Shown: positions 1-6,801 of the stretch, in pieces
How positions within the stretch are numbered: the stretch's first letter is position 1
Layout: each line of letters starts with the position of its first letter
From: an uncultured Alphaproteobacteria bacterium
GTDB lineage: Bacteria > Pseudomonadota > Alphaproteobacteria > RF32 > CAG-239
Reading direction: 5' to 3'
DNA: 12,334 nucleotides
Assembly: GCA_900553115.1 (NCBI GenBank)
Contig: USCF01000011.1
Span: 1-12,334 of the forward strand
Program-made: the position numbers and the translations under genes
Notes under the pieces: generated by a model
Seen by the model: the letters and a program-made list of their open reading frames with translations, nothing else
Told to the model about the DNA's origin: nothing
The model's database searches: none

Positions 1-450
1 GGCGATAAACCGGCGCAAGCACTTTTAGAAGAATTAAGCAAGCAACATTTGCGTTTTCCGCTGATTATCCTAAAACCGCAGCATCTGCAAATTAATTCTG
101 CGATTAAAGCGGCGCACTACATTACCGAAGCCGATTCGTCGCAAAAATTGCTAAATATTCTTGAAAGTTATAATTTGGGCAACAAGCAGCATCAAGTTAT
201 GCTTTTAAACAAATATTCTCCTCAAGCTAAAAGTTTTTGCCATTTGATACCGGAATTAAACGATACAAATTGCTTTGAGGTTCACACTCAAGAGGCAGCA
301 CATCAATATTTGCAAAAAAACACCCCAAATGTTATATGCATAGAATACGGGCAACCGTTCAAACCCGTTCCCCGTCTTTTAAATCGGCCGCATATTTTTT
401 ATGTGGATAGACAACAGGATATTGCTGAAATAAAAAAATTTTTACAGTAG
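1..450 (+). CDS. 3' part of an unidentified gene; degenerate receiver-like fold suspected
   Basis: The reading frame is open from the first base, so the gene starts outside the window and only its last 149 codons are seen (stop TAG at 448-450). A TTG at 49 is not needed as a start. I do not recognise the family. The visible part seems to contain two weak repeats of an alternating alpha/beta pattern like response-regulator receiver domains: 'FPLIILKP' followed by 'AIKAAHYITEADSSQKLLNIL', and later 'HQVMLLNKYSP', 'EAAHQYLQ', 'PNVICIEYG' and 'IFYVDRQQDIAEIKKFL'. At the place of the phospho-accepting Asp the second unit has Glu ('CIEYG'), so phosphorylation would not be expected. No signal peptide or membrane segment is visible. 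It lies 40 bases upstream of the DedA-type gene on the same strand and could be cotranscribed. The receiver reading is an inference from pattern only. Confidence 0.55.
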   Translation, partial: GDKPAQALLEELSKQHLRFPLIILKPQHLQINSAIKAAHYITEADSSQKLLNILESYNLGNKQHQVMLLNKYSPQAKSFCHLIPELNDTNCFEVHTQEAAHQYLQKNTPNVICIEYGQPFKPVPRLLNRPHIFYVDRQQDIAEIKKFLQ

Positions 451-490
451 ATTTCTTTGGTAGACCATCTGTTTATCAAGGATAAAAACT

Positions 491-1084
491 ATGAGCTTTA
501 GCCAATTTGTGCGTAAAATTTACGATTCGGTATTTCATCTTTCAAAAGAAAACGGCGCTATTTATTGGTTATTTGCCATTGCTTTTATTGAGAGTTCTTT
601 TTTTCCTATTCCGCCAGATGTTATGCTTATACCAATGATTTTGGCTGCGCCTAAAAAAGCTTGGTCAATCGCCGGTGTTGCCACAGTGGGAAGCGTTATT
701 GGTGCTTATCTTGGATATGCTATTGGTTTTTATTTTTTCCAACTAATAGCCGAACCTTTGTTGAATTTTTACGGTTACTTAGAAAAATTCAATTCCTTTA
801 AAGATTTATACAATCAATATGGTGCTTGGATTGTCTTTGGCGCCGGTATAACTCCGTTTCCGTATAAAATCATCACCATTGCCAGCGGTGTTGTGCATAT
901 GAACTTGATTGTTTTCACCATTGCGTCGATTATCGCCCGCGGCATGCGCTTCTTTTTAGTGGCATGGCTATTGAAAAAATATGGCGAAACCATGCGCGAA
1001 TTTATCGAAAAAAATTTGGGCTGGCTTTCTATTCTCTTTTTAATTTTGTTAATCGGCGGATTTGCGGTGATAAAACTCTTTTAA
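491..1084 (+). CDS. YqaA/DedA (SNARE-associated) family inner-membrane protein
   Basis: This 197-residue integral membrane protein belongs to the DedA/VTT superfamily, closest in look to the YqaA subgroup. DedA proteins act in the inner membrane, and several take part in lipid-carrier or phospholipid movement; the substrate of this one is unknown. Family marks are the re-entrant segment 'ESSFFPIPPD' (34-43), the glycine-rich membrane helix around 61-84, the second re-entrant motif 'GAGITPFPYKIITIASG' (117-133) and conserved Arg150/Arg153 in 'ARGMR'. A final hydrophobic helix covers about 177-195. The length is normal for the subgroup. The ATG is preceded by 'AAGGA' at about 478-482. Its stop codon overlaps the stop of the reverse-strand thioredoxin-like gene within the palindrome TTAA (1081-1084), so the two genes are strictly tail to tail without room for a separate terminator. 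Confidence 0.9.
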   Translation: MSFSQFVRKIYDSVFHLSKENGAIYWLFAIAFIESSFFPIPPDVMLIPMILAAPKKAWSIAGVATVGSVIGAYLGYAIGFYFFQLIAEPLLNFYGYLEKFNSFKDLYNQYGAWIVFGAGITPFPYKIITIASGVVHMNLIVFTIASIIARGMRFFLVAWLLKKYGETMREFIEKNLGWLSILFLILLIGGFAVIKLF

Positions 1085-1611
1085 TAGAGTTTATTTTTCA
1101 AATCCACAATATACTTGATAGCTTTGGGATTATCCCAAGGCACAGCACCTGTAATCTGCCCCACTTCCAATCCGTCGCGATTAATAAGCAAAGCCGTTGG
1201 CGTCACCATAATCCCCATACCATTGACAAAGGCTGATTTTTTATCAGAATAACTAATTAAATCCTCCGCACCAAAACGTTTGAGAAACAGTCTCTTTTCA
1301 TCTACGCTCTTCCACTCTTCGGCAGGAGAAATCAAAATAACATGAATACCCTCGTCTTTTGTAGCTCTGGCAAACTCGCTCAATGGTTTCAAATCGGCCA
1401 AACATGGTCCGCAGCGTCTGGACCAGACAACAGCCATTAGCAAATCGTCTTTAAAATCTTTTAACTTATACGCCTTGCCGCTATCGCCATAAAAGTTCAA
1501 CTCCGGAACATACCTTGGTTGCGGAAAAATATTTAGTTTTGCCTGCACTGATGAACAGAACATCGTCACCATAATCAGAATAGCAACACAGATTTTTAAA
1601 ATTTTATTCAT
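1081..1611 (-). CDS. Secreted thioredoxin-like (TlpA/ResA-type) protein
   Basis: This 176-residue protein has an N-terminal signal peptide (Lys-rich start, hydrophobic 7-18, likely cut after 'SVQA', residue 24) and a thioredoxin fold. The active site is 'VVWSRRCGPC' with Cys67 and Cys70, and the cis-proline motif 'VTPTALLIN' is at 136-144 (Pro138). TlpA-type proteins act in the periplasm as thiol-disulfide reductases, often in cytochrome c maturation. The partner here is unknown. The start ATG (1609-1611) is fixed by an in-frame TAA two codons upstream, yet the best Shine-Dalgarno, 'TAAGGA', directly abuts the ATG. That spacing is unusual, and 'GAAAG' further upstream may serve instead. The gene is divergent from the lipoprotein-kinase operon and shares an AT-rich intergenic region of about 97 bp with it. 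Confidence 0.88.
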   Translation of the reverse strand: MNKILKICVAILIMVTMFCSSVQAKLNIFPQPRYVPELNFYGDSGKAYKLKDFKDDLLMAVVWSRRCGPCLADLKPLSEFARATKDEGIHVILISPAEEWKSVDEKRLFLKRFGAEDLISYSDKKSAFVNGMGIMVTPTALLINRDGLEVGQITGAVPWDNPKAIKYIVDLKNKLY

Positions 1612-1708
1612 TCCTTACCAACTTTCTGTAAAAAACAAAAATTAGTTTTATATTTATCTCAACTTATGTTAAATATATTTTAAACTCATCAAAAAAAAAG
1701 GTTAACAA
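1612..1708. promoter_or_regulatory. AT-rich divergent intergenic region
   Basis: These 97 bases separate the reverse thioredoxin-like gene from the forward lipoprotein/vWA/PP2C/kinase operon, so promoters for both directions are expected here. The stretch is strongly AT-rich (for example 1649-1683) with many TATA-like hexamers. I could not pick a unique -35/-10 pair on either strand. The forward gene has 'AAGG' (1699-1702) about 6 bases before its ATG. Confidence 0.4.
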
Positions 1709-1843
1709 ATGAAGTCAATGCAAAAAATATTGTTAATTATCTGCTTATTCAGCTGTTTTTGTGCTTTGAGCGCTTGCGGCAAATATTCGGCTCCGTCACC
1801 GATTGAAGGCAGCGGATATCCGCATAACTACCCAAATGAATAG
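1709..1843 (+). CDS. Small lipoprotein, LptM-like
   Basis: This 44-codon gene starts at ATG 1709 and stops at TAG 1841. It encodes a short lipoprotein: basic start 'MKSMQK', hydrophobic segment about 7-20, lipobox 'LSAC' with Cys23 as the lipidated residue, and a 21-residue Pro-rich mature tail ending 'GSGYPHNYPNE'. From memory, small alphaproteobacterial lipoproteins of the LptM type (YifL in E. coli, which helps the LptDE translocon mature) have a comparable tail with a 'YPRTYP'-like end. The usual 'KGP' after the lipid Cys is absent here. An 'AAGG' ribosome site lies just upstream. Only 8 bases separate it from the vWA gene, so it is probably the first gene of that operon. The lipoprotein call is firm; the LptM assignment is moderate. 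Confidence 0.75.
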   Translation: MKSMQKILLIICLFSCFCALSACGKYSAPSPIEGSGYPHNYPNE

Positions 1844-1851
1844 AGGCTGAA

Positions 1852-2538
1852 ATGGTTGAAAAAAATACAACAAATACTATTCCGTATGTGGAATTTGCCG
1901 ATAACGCCAATGAACGAACTCCCTGCGTTTTGGTTTTGGATTGTTCCGGCTCTATGCGCGGAGAACCGATAAAGCAGCTAAACGCCGGATTGATTGCGCT
2001 GGAAAAAGAATTGAAAGATGATATTGACGCCAGCTCTCGCGTTCAGCTATTGATTATAAAAGCTTTTGGTAAAGACGAAGTAAAAATCGTTTCTGACTGG
2101 ACTGACGCCATGAATTTCACAGCACCGGAAATGGAAGCCGGCGGCTTAACTCCGTTGGGAAAAGCTATGGAACTCGCCCTGCAAAAAATTGAAGAGCAAA
2201 AATGTCTTTATGATAACTGCGGGATTACCTCCAAACGTCCTTGGATTTTTTTAATCAGTGACGGCGAACCAACCGATTATGGTTGGGAAGATTCGGCAGA
2301 AATTTGCCGTTATGCGCAAAAAAACAAAAAAGTTGTTATTCACGCTATTGGAACCCAAGGAGCTAATTTGGATAAACTGGCAAAATTTTCTCTGCTTCCG
2401 CCTAAACGCCTAACCGGACTGAAATTTACCGAATTTTTCTTATGGCTGAGCCGCAGCGTTTCTTGTATTTCCAAGGCAGCGCCAAATGCCAACCACTATT
2501 TAGACGATATCAACGATTGGAATGAAAAGAAAAACTAA
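1852..2538 (+). CDS. vWA-domain protein of a TerY-P triad (YegL/TerY-like)
   Basis: This 228-residue cytoplasmic protein is essentially one von Willebrand factor A domain. It has a complete metal-ion-dependent adhesion site: 'VLVLDCSGSM' (Asp30, Ser32, Ser34), Thr100 in 'GGLTPLG', and Asp137 in 'LISDGEPTD'. The hydrophobic core strands 'VQLLIIKAF' and 'KVVIHAIGT' are also visible. It resembles TerY and E. coli YegL. Such proteins are known beside a PP2C phosphatase and a kinase, where they are thought to bind a divalent metal and recruit partners or substrates. The ATG follows 'GAGG' (1844-1847) with good spacing. Its TAA stop directly touches the ATG of the PP2C gene, which suggests coupled translation. 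No signal peptide or membrane segment is seen. A link to tellurite resistance itself is not supported, since no TerB/C/D genes are visible. Confidence 0.9.
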   Translation: MVEKNTTNTIPYVEFADNANERTPCVLVLDCSGSMRGEPIKQLNAGLIALEKELKDDIDASSRVQLLIIKAFGKDEVKIVSDWTDAMNFTAPEMEAGGLTPLGKAMELALQKIEEQKCLYDNCGITSKRPWIFLISDGEPTDYGWEDSAEICRYAQKNKKVVIHAIGTQGANLDKLAKFSLLPPKRLTGLKFTEFFLWLSRSVSCISKAAPNANHYLDDINDWNEKKN

Positions 2539-3285
2539 ATGAGCAACAACGAGCGCATACATGTACTTTCGACCAGCATTCGCGGACCATTGCATAAGTC
2601 CCTTGGTTTGCCGTGCCAAGATTACAGCTGCGCCCGTTCAACCAAAAATAAGCTTGTGGCCATAGTTTCCGATGGTGCCGGCTCGGCTAAGCATAGTAAA
2701 ATCGGAGCCAAAATTATCTGCGAAACACTTTGTGATTTGTTGATAAACTCAGATATCAAAACGATTCGCAGCGATGTTATCAAAGCCATAAGTATCGCCC
2801 GCCAAAAACTATTGTTGCACCGCTATAATCAAAGCAAGACTTCTGCCGATTTCATCAATTTTTCGGCAACGTTAGTCGGTGTGTTCTACCATAACAACAA
2901 AGGTGTATTTTTTCACATCGGCGACGGCGCCGGCATCGCTTTTCAAAATGGCGAATACAGCAATTTTATTATTTCCGAACCGGAAAACGGCGCTTTTTCG
3001 TGTGAAACCTATTTTTATACCATGGAAGATTGGAAAGACTGCCTGCGCTTTACCAACATAGAAAATGTCAACCGTATTTTATTGATGACAGACGGCGTCA
3101 CAGGCTTTGCCTTTTCCAACGATTTTTATAAAATTCACCGCAACTTTCTAATTCCGATAATAGAATACTTGGAAAAAGAATCCCGAAAAACCTACGCCGT
3201 TGACGCCTTGCGCAACACCTTGAACAATCGCCGCGCTCAACGGCTTAATGCTGATGACAAAACAATTTTATGGGCCAAACTATAA
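2539..3285 (+). CDS. PP2C-type Ser/Thr phosphatase of the triad (YegK/PphC-like)
   Basis: This 248-residue protein is a PP2C (PPM) family metal-dependent phosphatase and the probable partner that reverses the adjacent kinase. Metal-binding acidic positions are visible in order: 'CQDYS' (Asp28), 'VSDGAGSAKHS' (Asp45), 'FHIGDGAGIAF' (Asp129), 'LLMTDGVTGF' (Asp185) and 'NADDKTILWAKL' (Asp239/Asp240) at the C-terminus. Length fits the compact PphC-type enzymes. It starts immediately after the vWA stop with no strong Shine-Dalgarno, and its TAA overlaps the kinase ATG as TAATG (3283-3287). Both junctions point to translational coupling. The active site looks intact, so I expect an active Mn/Mg-dependent enzyme in the cytoplasm. 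Confidence 0.9.
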   Translation: MSNNERIHVLSTSIRGPLHKSLGLPCQDYSCARSTKNKLVAIVSDGAGSAKHSKIGAKIICETLCDLLINSDIKTIRSDVIKAISIARQKLLLHRYNQSKTSADFINFSATLVGVFYHNNKGVFFHIGDGAGIAFQNGEYSNFIISEPENGAFSCETYFYTMEDWKDCLRFTNIENVNRILLMTDGVTGFAFSNDFYKIHRNFLIPIIEYLEKESRKTYAVDALRNTLNNRRAQRLNADDKTILWAKL

Positions 3286-4739
3286 TGACGGAAAATTCAA
3301 CATATTTAGCTCTGTATCCAGACGGCAAACACGAAGAAATCACTCTGGGAAATTTATTGAACAAGGGCGGTGCCGCCGGAAAAATATTTGAAGTTATCGG
3401 CAGCCCTAAAATTGTGGCAAAAATCTTTCATGACAATGAAAAAAGCGAAAGCAACCGCAAAAAACTGGAAGCTATGCTGCATAATAAGCCAAATATTCCA
3501 ACTATCAGCAATGAAGGAACGGAATATATTCAAATTGCTTGGCCTATCGCCTTGTTGGAAGATAAACAAGGCTATTGCATGGGTTATCTAATGCCGTTAA
3601 TCGACACCCAAAAAGCCGTTTCCTTAGACCATTTGATTCAAAAAGCTGTCCGCCGCAAGCTAGGTTTGTCCGAACGCTATATTGACCGCATTTTCGCCGC
3701 TTATAACATCACTTCGGTTGTTGCGGCACTTCACGCCTGCGGACACTACATTATCGATTTAAAACCAACCAACGTTTCAATATACAAAAAAACTATGTTG
3801 GTCGCCATGTTTGACTGCGACGGTTTTTCCATCAAAGGTGAAAACGATTCGCGCTACCCTGCAGAATATGTTAGTGAAGAATACATTTATCCGGAAGGTA
3901 TGAATGAAACTTGTGAAAATATGGGAGAAGAACAAGATAAGTTTGCTCTGGCGGTTATTATTTTCAAACTCTTGAATGAAGGTATTCACCCGTTTTCCGG
4001 TACTCCGCGCAACAAAAAAGACACCATGCTTTCTATTCAAGAAAGAATTGCCGGCTATCACTACGCCTATGGCATGTGGCCGGATACTTATCAAGCACCG
4101 CACCCTTATAGCATGCATGATTACTTTGATAAAGCCACGATGACTTTGTTTGAACGCGCTTTTACCAAAGGCAATGAGCGTCCAACAGCTTTGGAATGGC
4201 AAACTCAGCTGGAATATATATTAAAACACCTCAAACAGTGCAAAAAAGACCATAACCACGTTTATTTCACACCAAAGGGCTGTGGGCTGTGTATGATAAA
4301 CGAAAAGCTGAAGGCTAATCTTAACAACATAAAAAAACAACAAGAAGAGCCGCAAACTATCCGCGGCGTTGACGTATCCACGCTAACAACCGAAAAAATC
4401 GCCGAACATAGACAGAAGTTAGAAAATACAAAGCATCTGCTCAATCGTGGATATCATATTTTTTTAGCCGTATATTTGCTGTTTTTTACATTTTTATTTA
4501 AGATTATTTCGCCGTTTGCCCCTTTGCTTATAAACATTGGTATTTTCGCTCAGCTGATAGCCGTTTTATTTGCCGCTGTCGGAATCAATCGCTTATTGGC
4601 GCTGATACCGCAATATATACCGGAAACAAAAAATCAAAATATTTTAAGTATGCTGCAGATTTATGCTTTTATTTGCCTAGGTATTGCCTTTTTAGCCATA
4701 AACGACTTTTCATTTGATGTGTTTAAAATGGCTGAATAA
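3285..4739 (+). CDS. Membrane-anchored Ser/Thr-kinase-like protein of the triad (YegI-like)
   Basis: I take ATG 3285 as the start because it overlaps the PP2C stop (TAATG); ATG 3270 is the less likely alternative. The 484-residue product has a protein-kinase domain (about 18-315). It shows the glycine loop 'NKGGAAGKIF' (26-35), the ATP lysine Lys46 in 'VAKIF' and the catalytic loop 'IIDLKPTNV' (Asp158, Lys160, Asn163). The His of the usual HRD is missing, and the DFG site reads 'DCDGF' (Asp177, Asp179), as in the YegI-type group. Next come a candidate zinc ribbon (Cys319, His325, Cys333, Cys336), a Lys/Gln-rich probable coiled coil (337-388) and about three membrane helices (391-410, 411-434, 453-472). 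The kinase domain should face the cytoplasm. It probably phosphorylates Ser/Thr on unknown targets, countered by the PP2C upstream. A weak terminator follows. Confidence 0.88.
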   Translation: MTENSTYLALYPDGKHEEITLGNLLNKGGAAGKIFEVIGSPKIVAKIFHDNEKSESNRKKLEAMLHNKPNIPTISNEGTEYIQIAWPIALLEDKQGYCMGYLMPLIDTQKAVSLDHLIQKAVRRKLGLSERYIDRIFAAYNITSVVAALHACGHYIIDLKPTNVSIYKKTMLVAMFDCDGFSIKGENDSRYPAEYVSEEYIYPEGMNETCENMGEEQDKFALAVIIFKLLNEGIHPFSGTPRNKKDTMLSIQERIAGYHYAYGMWPDTYQAPHPYSMHDYFDKATMTLFERAFTKGNERPTALEWQTQLEYILKHLKQCKKDHNHVYFTPKGCGLCMINEKLKANLNNIKKQQEEPQTIRGVDVSTLTTEKIAEHRQKLENTKHLLNRGYHIFLAVYLLFFTFLFKIISPFAPLLINIGIFAQLIAVLFAAVGINRLLALIPQYIPETKNQNILSMLQIYAFICLGIAFLAINDFSFDVFKMAE

Positions 4740-4767
4740 TCCATTTGTTTCCTTAGCGAAACTATAC

Positions 4768-4796
4768 CACTTAAAAGTGCCTACTTTATTTTTTTC
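4768..4796 (+). terminator. Weak candidate terminator after the kinase gene
   Basis: A short inverted repeat CACTT-AA-AAGTG (4768-4779) is followed, after 'CCTACTTTA', by a run of eight Ts (4788-4795). The stem is short and the T-run is offset by about 8 bases, so termination would be inefficient. It is the only terminator-like signal between the triad operon and the flavoenzyme gene. Confidence 0.3.
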
Positions 4797-4846
4797 AAAA
4801 ATGGTCATATATTTTTATCAGTTAAATTTTAGAAATAGAGGAACTG

Positions 4847-6238
4847 ATGAAAGAACTCCACAAAATAAAGTTATCCAACGCCGAAGTTTTTCCTTTAGTA
4901 GAAGGCGGAAAAGGTATTAACGGCACCGACGGCAAAAGCTCGGGTGCTTGGGCCAAAGAAGGCGGCGTCGGCACCATTTCTATGGTCAGCCCGACGGCTC
5001 TGGATAAAGACGGTATTGAAATTCCAGAATTGTTTAATGAAAAGATTCGGGAAAAGCGTCATCGTGAGATGGTTGAATATGCCGTAAAGGGAGGTATTTC
5101 ACAGGCGCAGATTGCCCACGAAATTGCCGGCGGCAACGGCAGAATTCACATCAATATGCTGTGGGAAATGGCAGACTCCGAAGAAGTTATCACCCGTGTT
5201 TTAGAAGGTGCAAAAGGCCTTATTCACGGTGTAACCTGTGGTGCCGGTCTGCCATACAATCTGGGCGCAATTGCTTCAGCGCACGGCGTCTATTATTATC
5301 CGATTGTGTCATCGGCTAGGGCTATGCAAATTTTATGGAAACGTTCATTTAAAAATTATGCCGAATTTTTAGGCGGTGTAGTTTATGAAGATCCTTGGCT
5401 TGCCGGCGGACACAATGGCTTGTCTAATGCCGAAAATCCACTTGAACCGCAGCGGCCGTATGAAAGATTGGTTGCTTTGCGTAAAGCTCTGATTGATTTG
5501 GGCTTGCCTGAATTGCCAATAATTATTGCCGGCGGTGTTTGGAGTTTGGCAGATTGGCAAGATTACATCAATAATCCTGAATTGGGCAATGTGGCTTTTC
5601 AATTTGGCACACGTCCGATGATTACAAAAGAAAGCCCGATTAGCGACGCTTGGAAAAAGCTGATGCTGAACACCAAAAAAGGCGATGTTATTTTGCAAAA
5701 ATTTAGCCCAACCGGCTTTTATTCTTCGGCCATAAAAAACGATTTTTTAGCCAATTTAATGCGCCGTAAAGCTGCAGAAATAACTTATAGTTTACAATCT
5801 ACAGCCGAATTAAACACACCTTTGGCTATTTCCGAAGTTAAAACCGTCTACGTGGCCGCAGATTCGCTAAAGCATATAAAAGAGCAACAACAAGCTGGTT
5901 ATACGATCATTAAAGAAACTCCGGATTCTACTTTGGTATTTTTGACACCTAGCGAATGGCAAGAAATGCAGCAACAACGCGCACGTTGCGTCGGCTGCTT
6001 GTCACAATGTCAATTTTCGTGCTGGTCGCGTGCCAATGGGACAACCGGCAAAATACCGGACCCACGCACTTATTGCATACACCACACCTTGATGGAAATC
6101 GGCCACGGTGGAGATGTGCAAAACAACTTGGCTTTTGCCGGACACAATGTTTATCGTTTTGGCAGTGATCCGCTTTATGCCGACGGACATATTCCGAGCG
6201 TACACGAGCTGTTTACAAATATTTTAGCTGGAAAATAA
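4847..6238 (+). CDS. Nitronate monooxygenase-family flavoprotein with Cys-rich C-terminal extension
   Basis: This 463-residue protein has the TIM-barrel FMN-binding fold of the nitronate monooxygenase / 2-nitropropane dioxygenase family. Supporting motifs are 'VTCGAGLPYNLG' in the first half, 'LAGGHNG' with His189 at the place of the family's catalytic-base His, 'PIIIAGGVWS' (phosphate-binding strand) and 'VAFQFGTRPM'. Members oxidise alkyl nitronates or act as NAD(P)H-dependent flavin oxidoreductases, so the substrate here cannot be told. Ordinary members are about 320-380 residues. This one carries about 100 further residues with Cys381, Cys384, Cys388, Cys392 ('CVGCLSQCQFSC') and Cys410, which could bind a metal or Fe-S cluster. 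The ATG follows 'AGAGGA' (about 4836-4841). It is probably transcribed alone or by read-through from the kinase operon. Cytoplasmic; no signal peptide. Confidence 0.82.
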   Translation: MKELHKIKLSNAEVFPLVEGGKGINGTDGKSSGAWAKEGGVGTISMVSPTALDKDGIEIPELFNEKIREKRHREMVEYAVKGGISQAQIAHEIAGGNGRIHINMLWEMADSEEVITRVLEGAKGLIHGVTCGAGLPYNLGAIASAHGVYYYPIVSSARAMQILWKRSFKNYAEFLGGVVYEDPWLAGGHNGLSNAENPLEPQRPYERLVALRKALIDLGLPELPIIIAGGVWSLADWQDYINNPELGNVAFQFGTRPMITKESPISDAWKKLMLNTKKGDVILQKFSPTGFYSSAIKNDFLANLMRRKAAEITYSLQSTAELNTPLAISEVKTVYVAADSLKHIKEQQQAGYTIIKETPDSTLVFLTPSEWQEMQQQRARCVGCLSQCQFSCWSRANGTTGKIPDPRTYCIHHTLMEIGHGGDVQNNLAFAGHNVYRFGSDPLYADGHIPSVHELFTNILAGK

Positions 6239-6282
6239 AGTTATCTAAATAACTTGACAAAAATCAGATTAAAGCGCATTAT
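6238..6282 (+). promoter_or_regulatory. Promoter with dyad overlapping the -35 box
   Basis: A perfect -35 hexamer TTGACA (6254-6259) is followed after 17 bases by CATTAT (6277-6282, four of six matches to TATAAT), a plausible sigma-70 promoter for the gene at 6330. A perfect 7-bp inverted repeat, AAGTTAT-CTAA-ATAACTT (6238-6255), starts at the last base of the upstream stop codon and runs into the -35 box. It could be an operator. It lacks a T-run, so it is a poor terminator. Confidence 0.5.
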
Positions 6283-6329
6283 TTGAGGCATAAAATTTAT
6301 ATTTATGTTTCATCTAAAATAATTATGTT

Positions 6330-6752
6330 ATGACAAAGGAAATTATTGAAAGCCTCTTGCTTAAAGTCCAATCAGCTTGTCCTGAAGATTTGGAACTTTC
6401 TGTCAAAGAGATTCCTCTGAGCGGTACTCGTGTTTTATACTTGCTCATTGTCAAAGATGATGAAAAATTTGAGGATATTGATGAATGGGCAATTCATAAA
6501 ATTTATCTTCTTTTTCATACCCTTTGGCAGATATTTAAAAATGAGAATGCAAGCGGTAAAGTACGTTTTTTGTTTTATAACCAAAATGATTTTGTGCTTT
6601 ACACGCCTGTCAACACCTCCATTCTCAATCAATTTGACGGACTTGTCTATCGCGAATGTTATGGACATGAATATTGTACGCACCTGCTTGGTAAAACTTA
6701 TGACATTAACAATCTGATAGAATATCTGGTTAAGCAAAGAAAAATTTTCTAG
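6330..6752 (+). CDS. Hypothetical protein, 140 residues
   Basis: I do not recognise this protein. It is 140 residues, mildly acidic at first ('DDEKFEDIDEW'), rich in aromatic residues, without a signal peptide or clear membrane helix. The pattern of short strands ('TRVLYLLIVKD', 'KVRFLFYNQNDFVLYT') and a helix ('AIHKIYLLFHTLWQIF') suggests a small alpha/beta domain. Two Cys flank 'RECYGHEYCTHLLG' near the end. It is probably a real gene: it has its own promoter-like element, a strong terminator just after its TAG, and base composition like its neighbours. The start is less certain, because ATG 6330 has no good Shine-Dalgarno and lies in 'ATGTTATGA', where an upstream two-codon frame ends over the start. 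It is transcribed towards the repeat cluster and is convergent with holA. Confidence 0.65.
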   Translation: MTKEIIESLLLKVQSACPEDLELSVKEIPLSGTRVLYLLIVKDDEKFEDIDEWAIHKIYLLFHTLWQIFKNENASGKVRFLFYNQNDFVLYTPVNTSILNQFDGLVYRECYGHEYCTHLLGKTYDINNLIEYLVKQRKIF

Positions 6753-6761
6753 TTTGTACCC

Positions 6762-6801
6762 AAATCCCTTAATTTAAGCCTAGCTTGTTAAGGGATTTTT
6801 T
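6762..6801 (+). terminator. Rho-independent terminator
   Basis: A perfect 10-bp inverted repeat, AAATCCCTTA (6762-6771) and TAAGGGATTT (6789-6798), encloses a smaller AAGC-CTA-GCTT stem and runs into a T-rich tail (6796-6801, then ATT). It sits 9 bases after the stop of the 140-residue gene. It may also share ancestry with the repeat elements to its right (see findings). Confidence 0.8.

Noticed and set aside
1852..2538. Tellurite-resistance operon
   Set aside because: Only the TerY-like vWA gene is present, with PP2C and kinase; no TerA-F type genes are visible, so a resistance role is not supported.
3270..3284. Kinase start five codons earlier
   Set aside because: ATG 3285 overlaps the PP2C stop as TAATG, the same coupling style as the preceding junction; the earlier ATG lies inside PP2C coding sequence.
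3777..4202. Reverse-strand reading frame inside the kinase gene
   Set aside because: It is antisense to a kinase domain with clear motifs; the translation shows no domain.
6238..6255. Terminator after the flavoenzyme gene
   Set aside because: The dyad is AT-rich with no following T-run and overlaps a perfect -35 box; an operator is more plausible.
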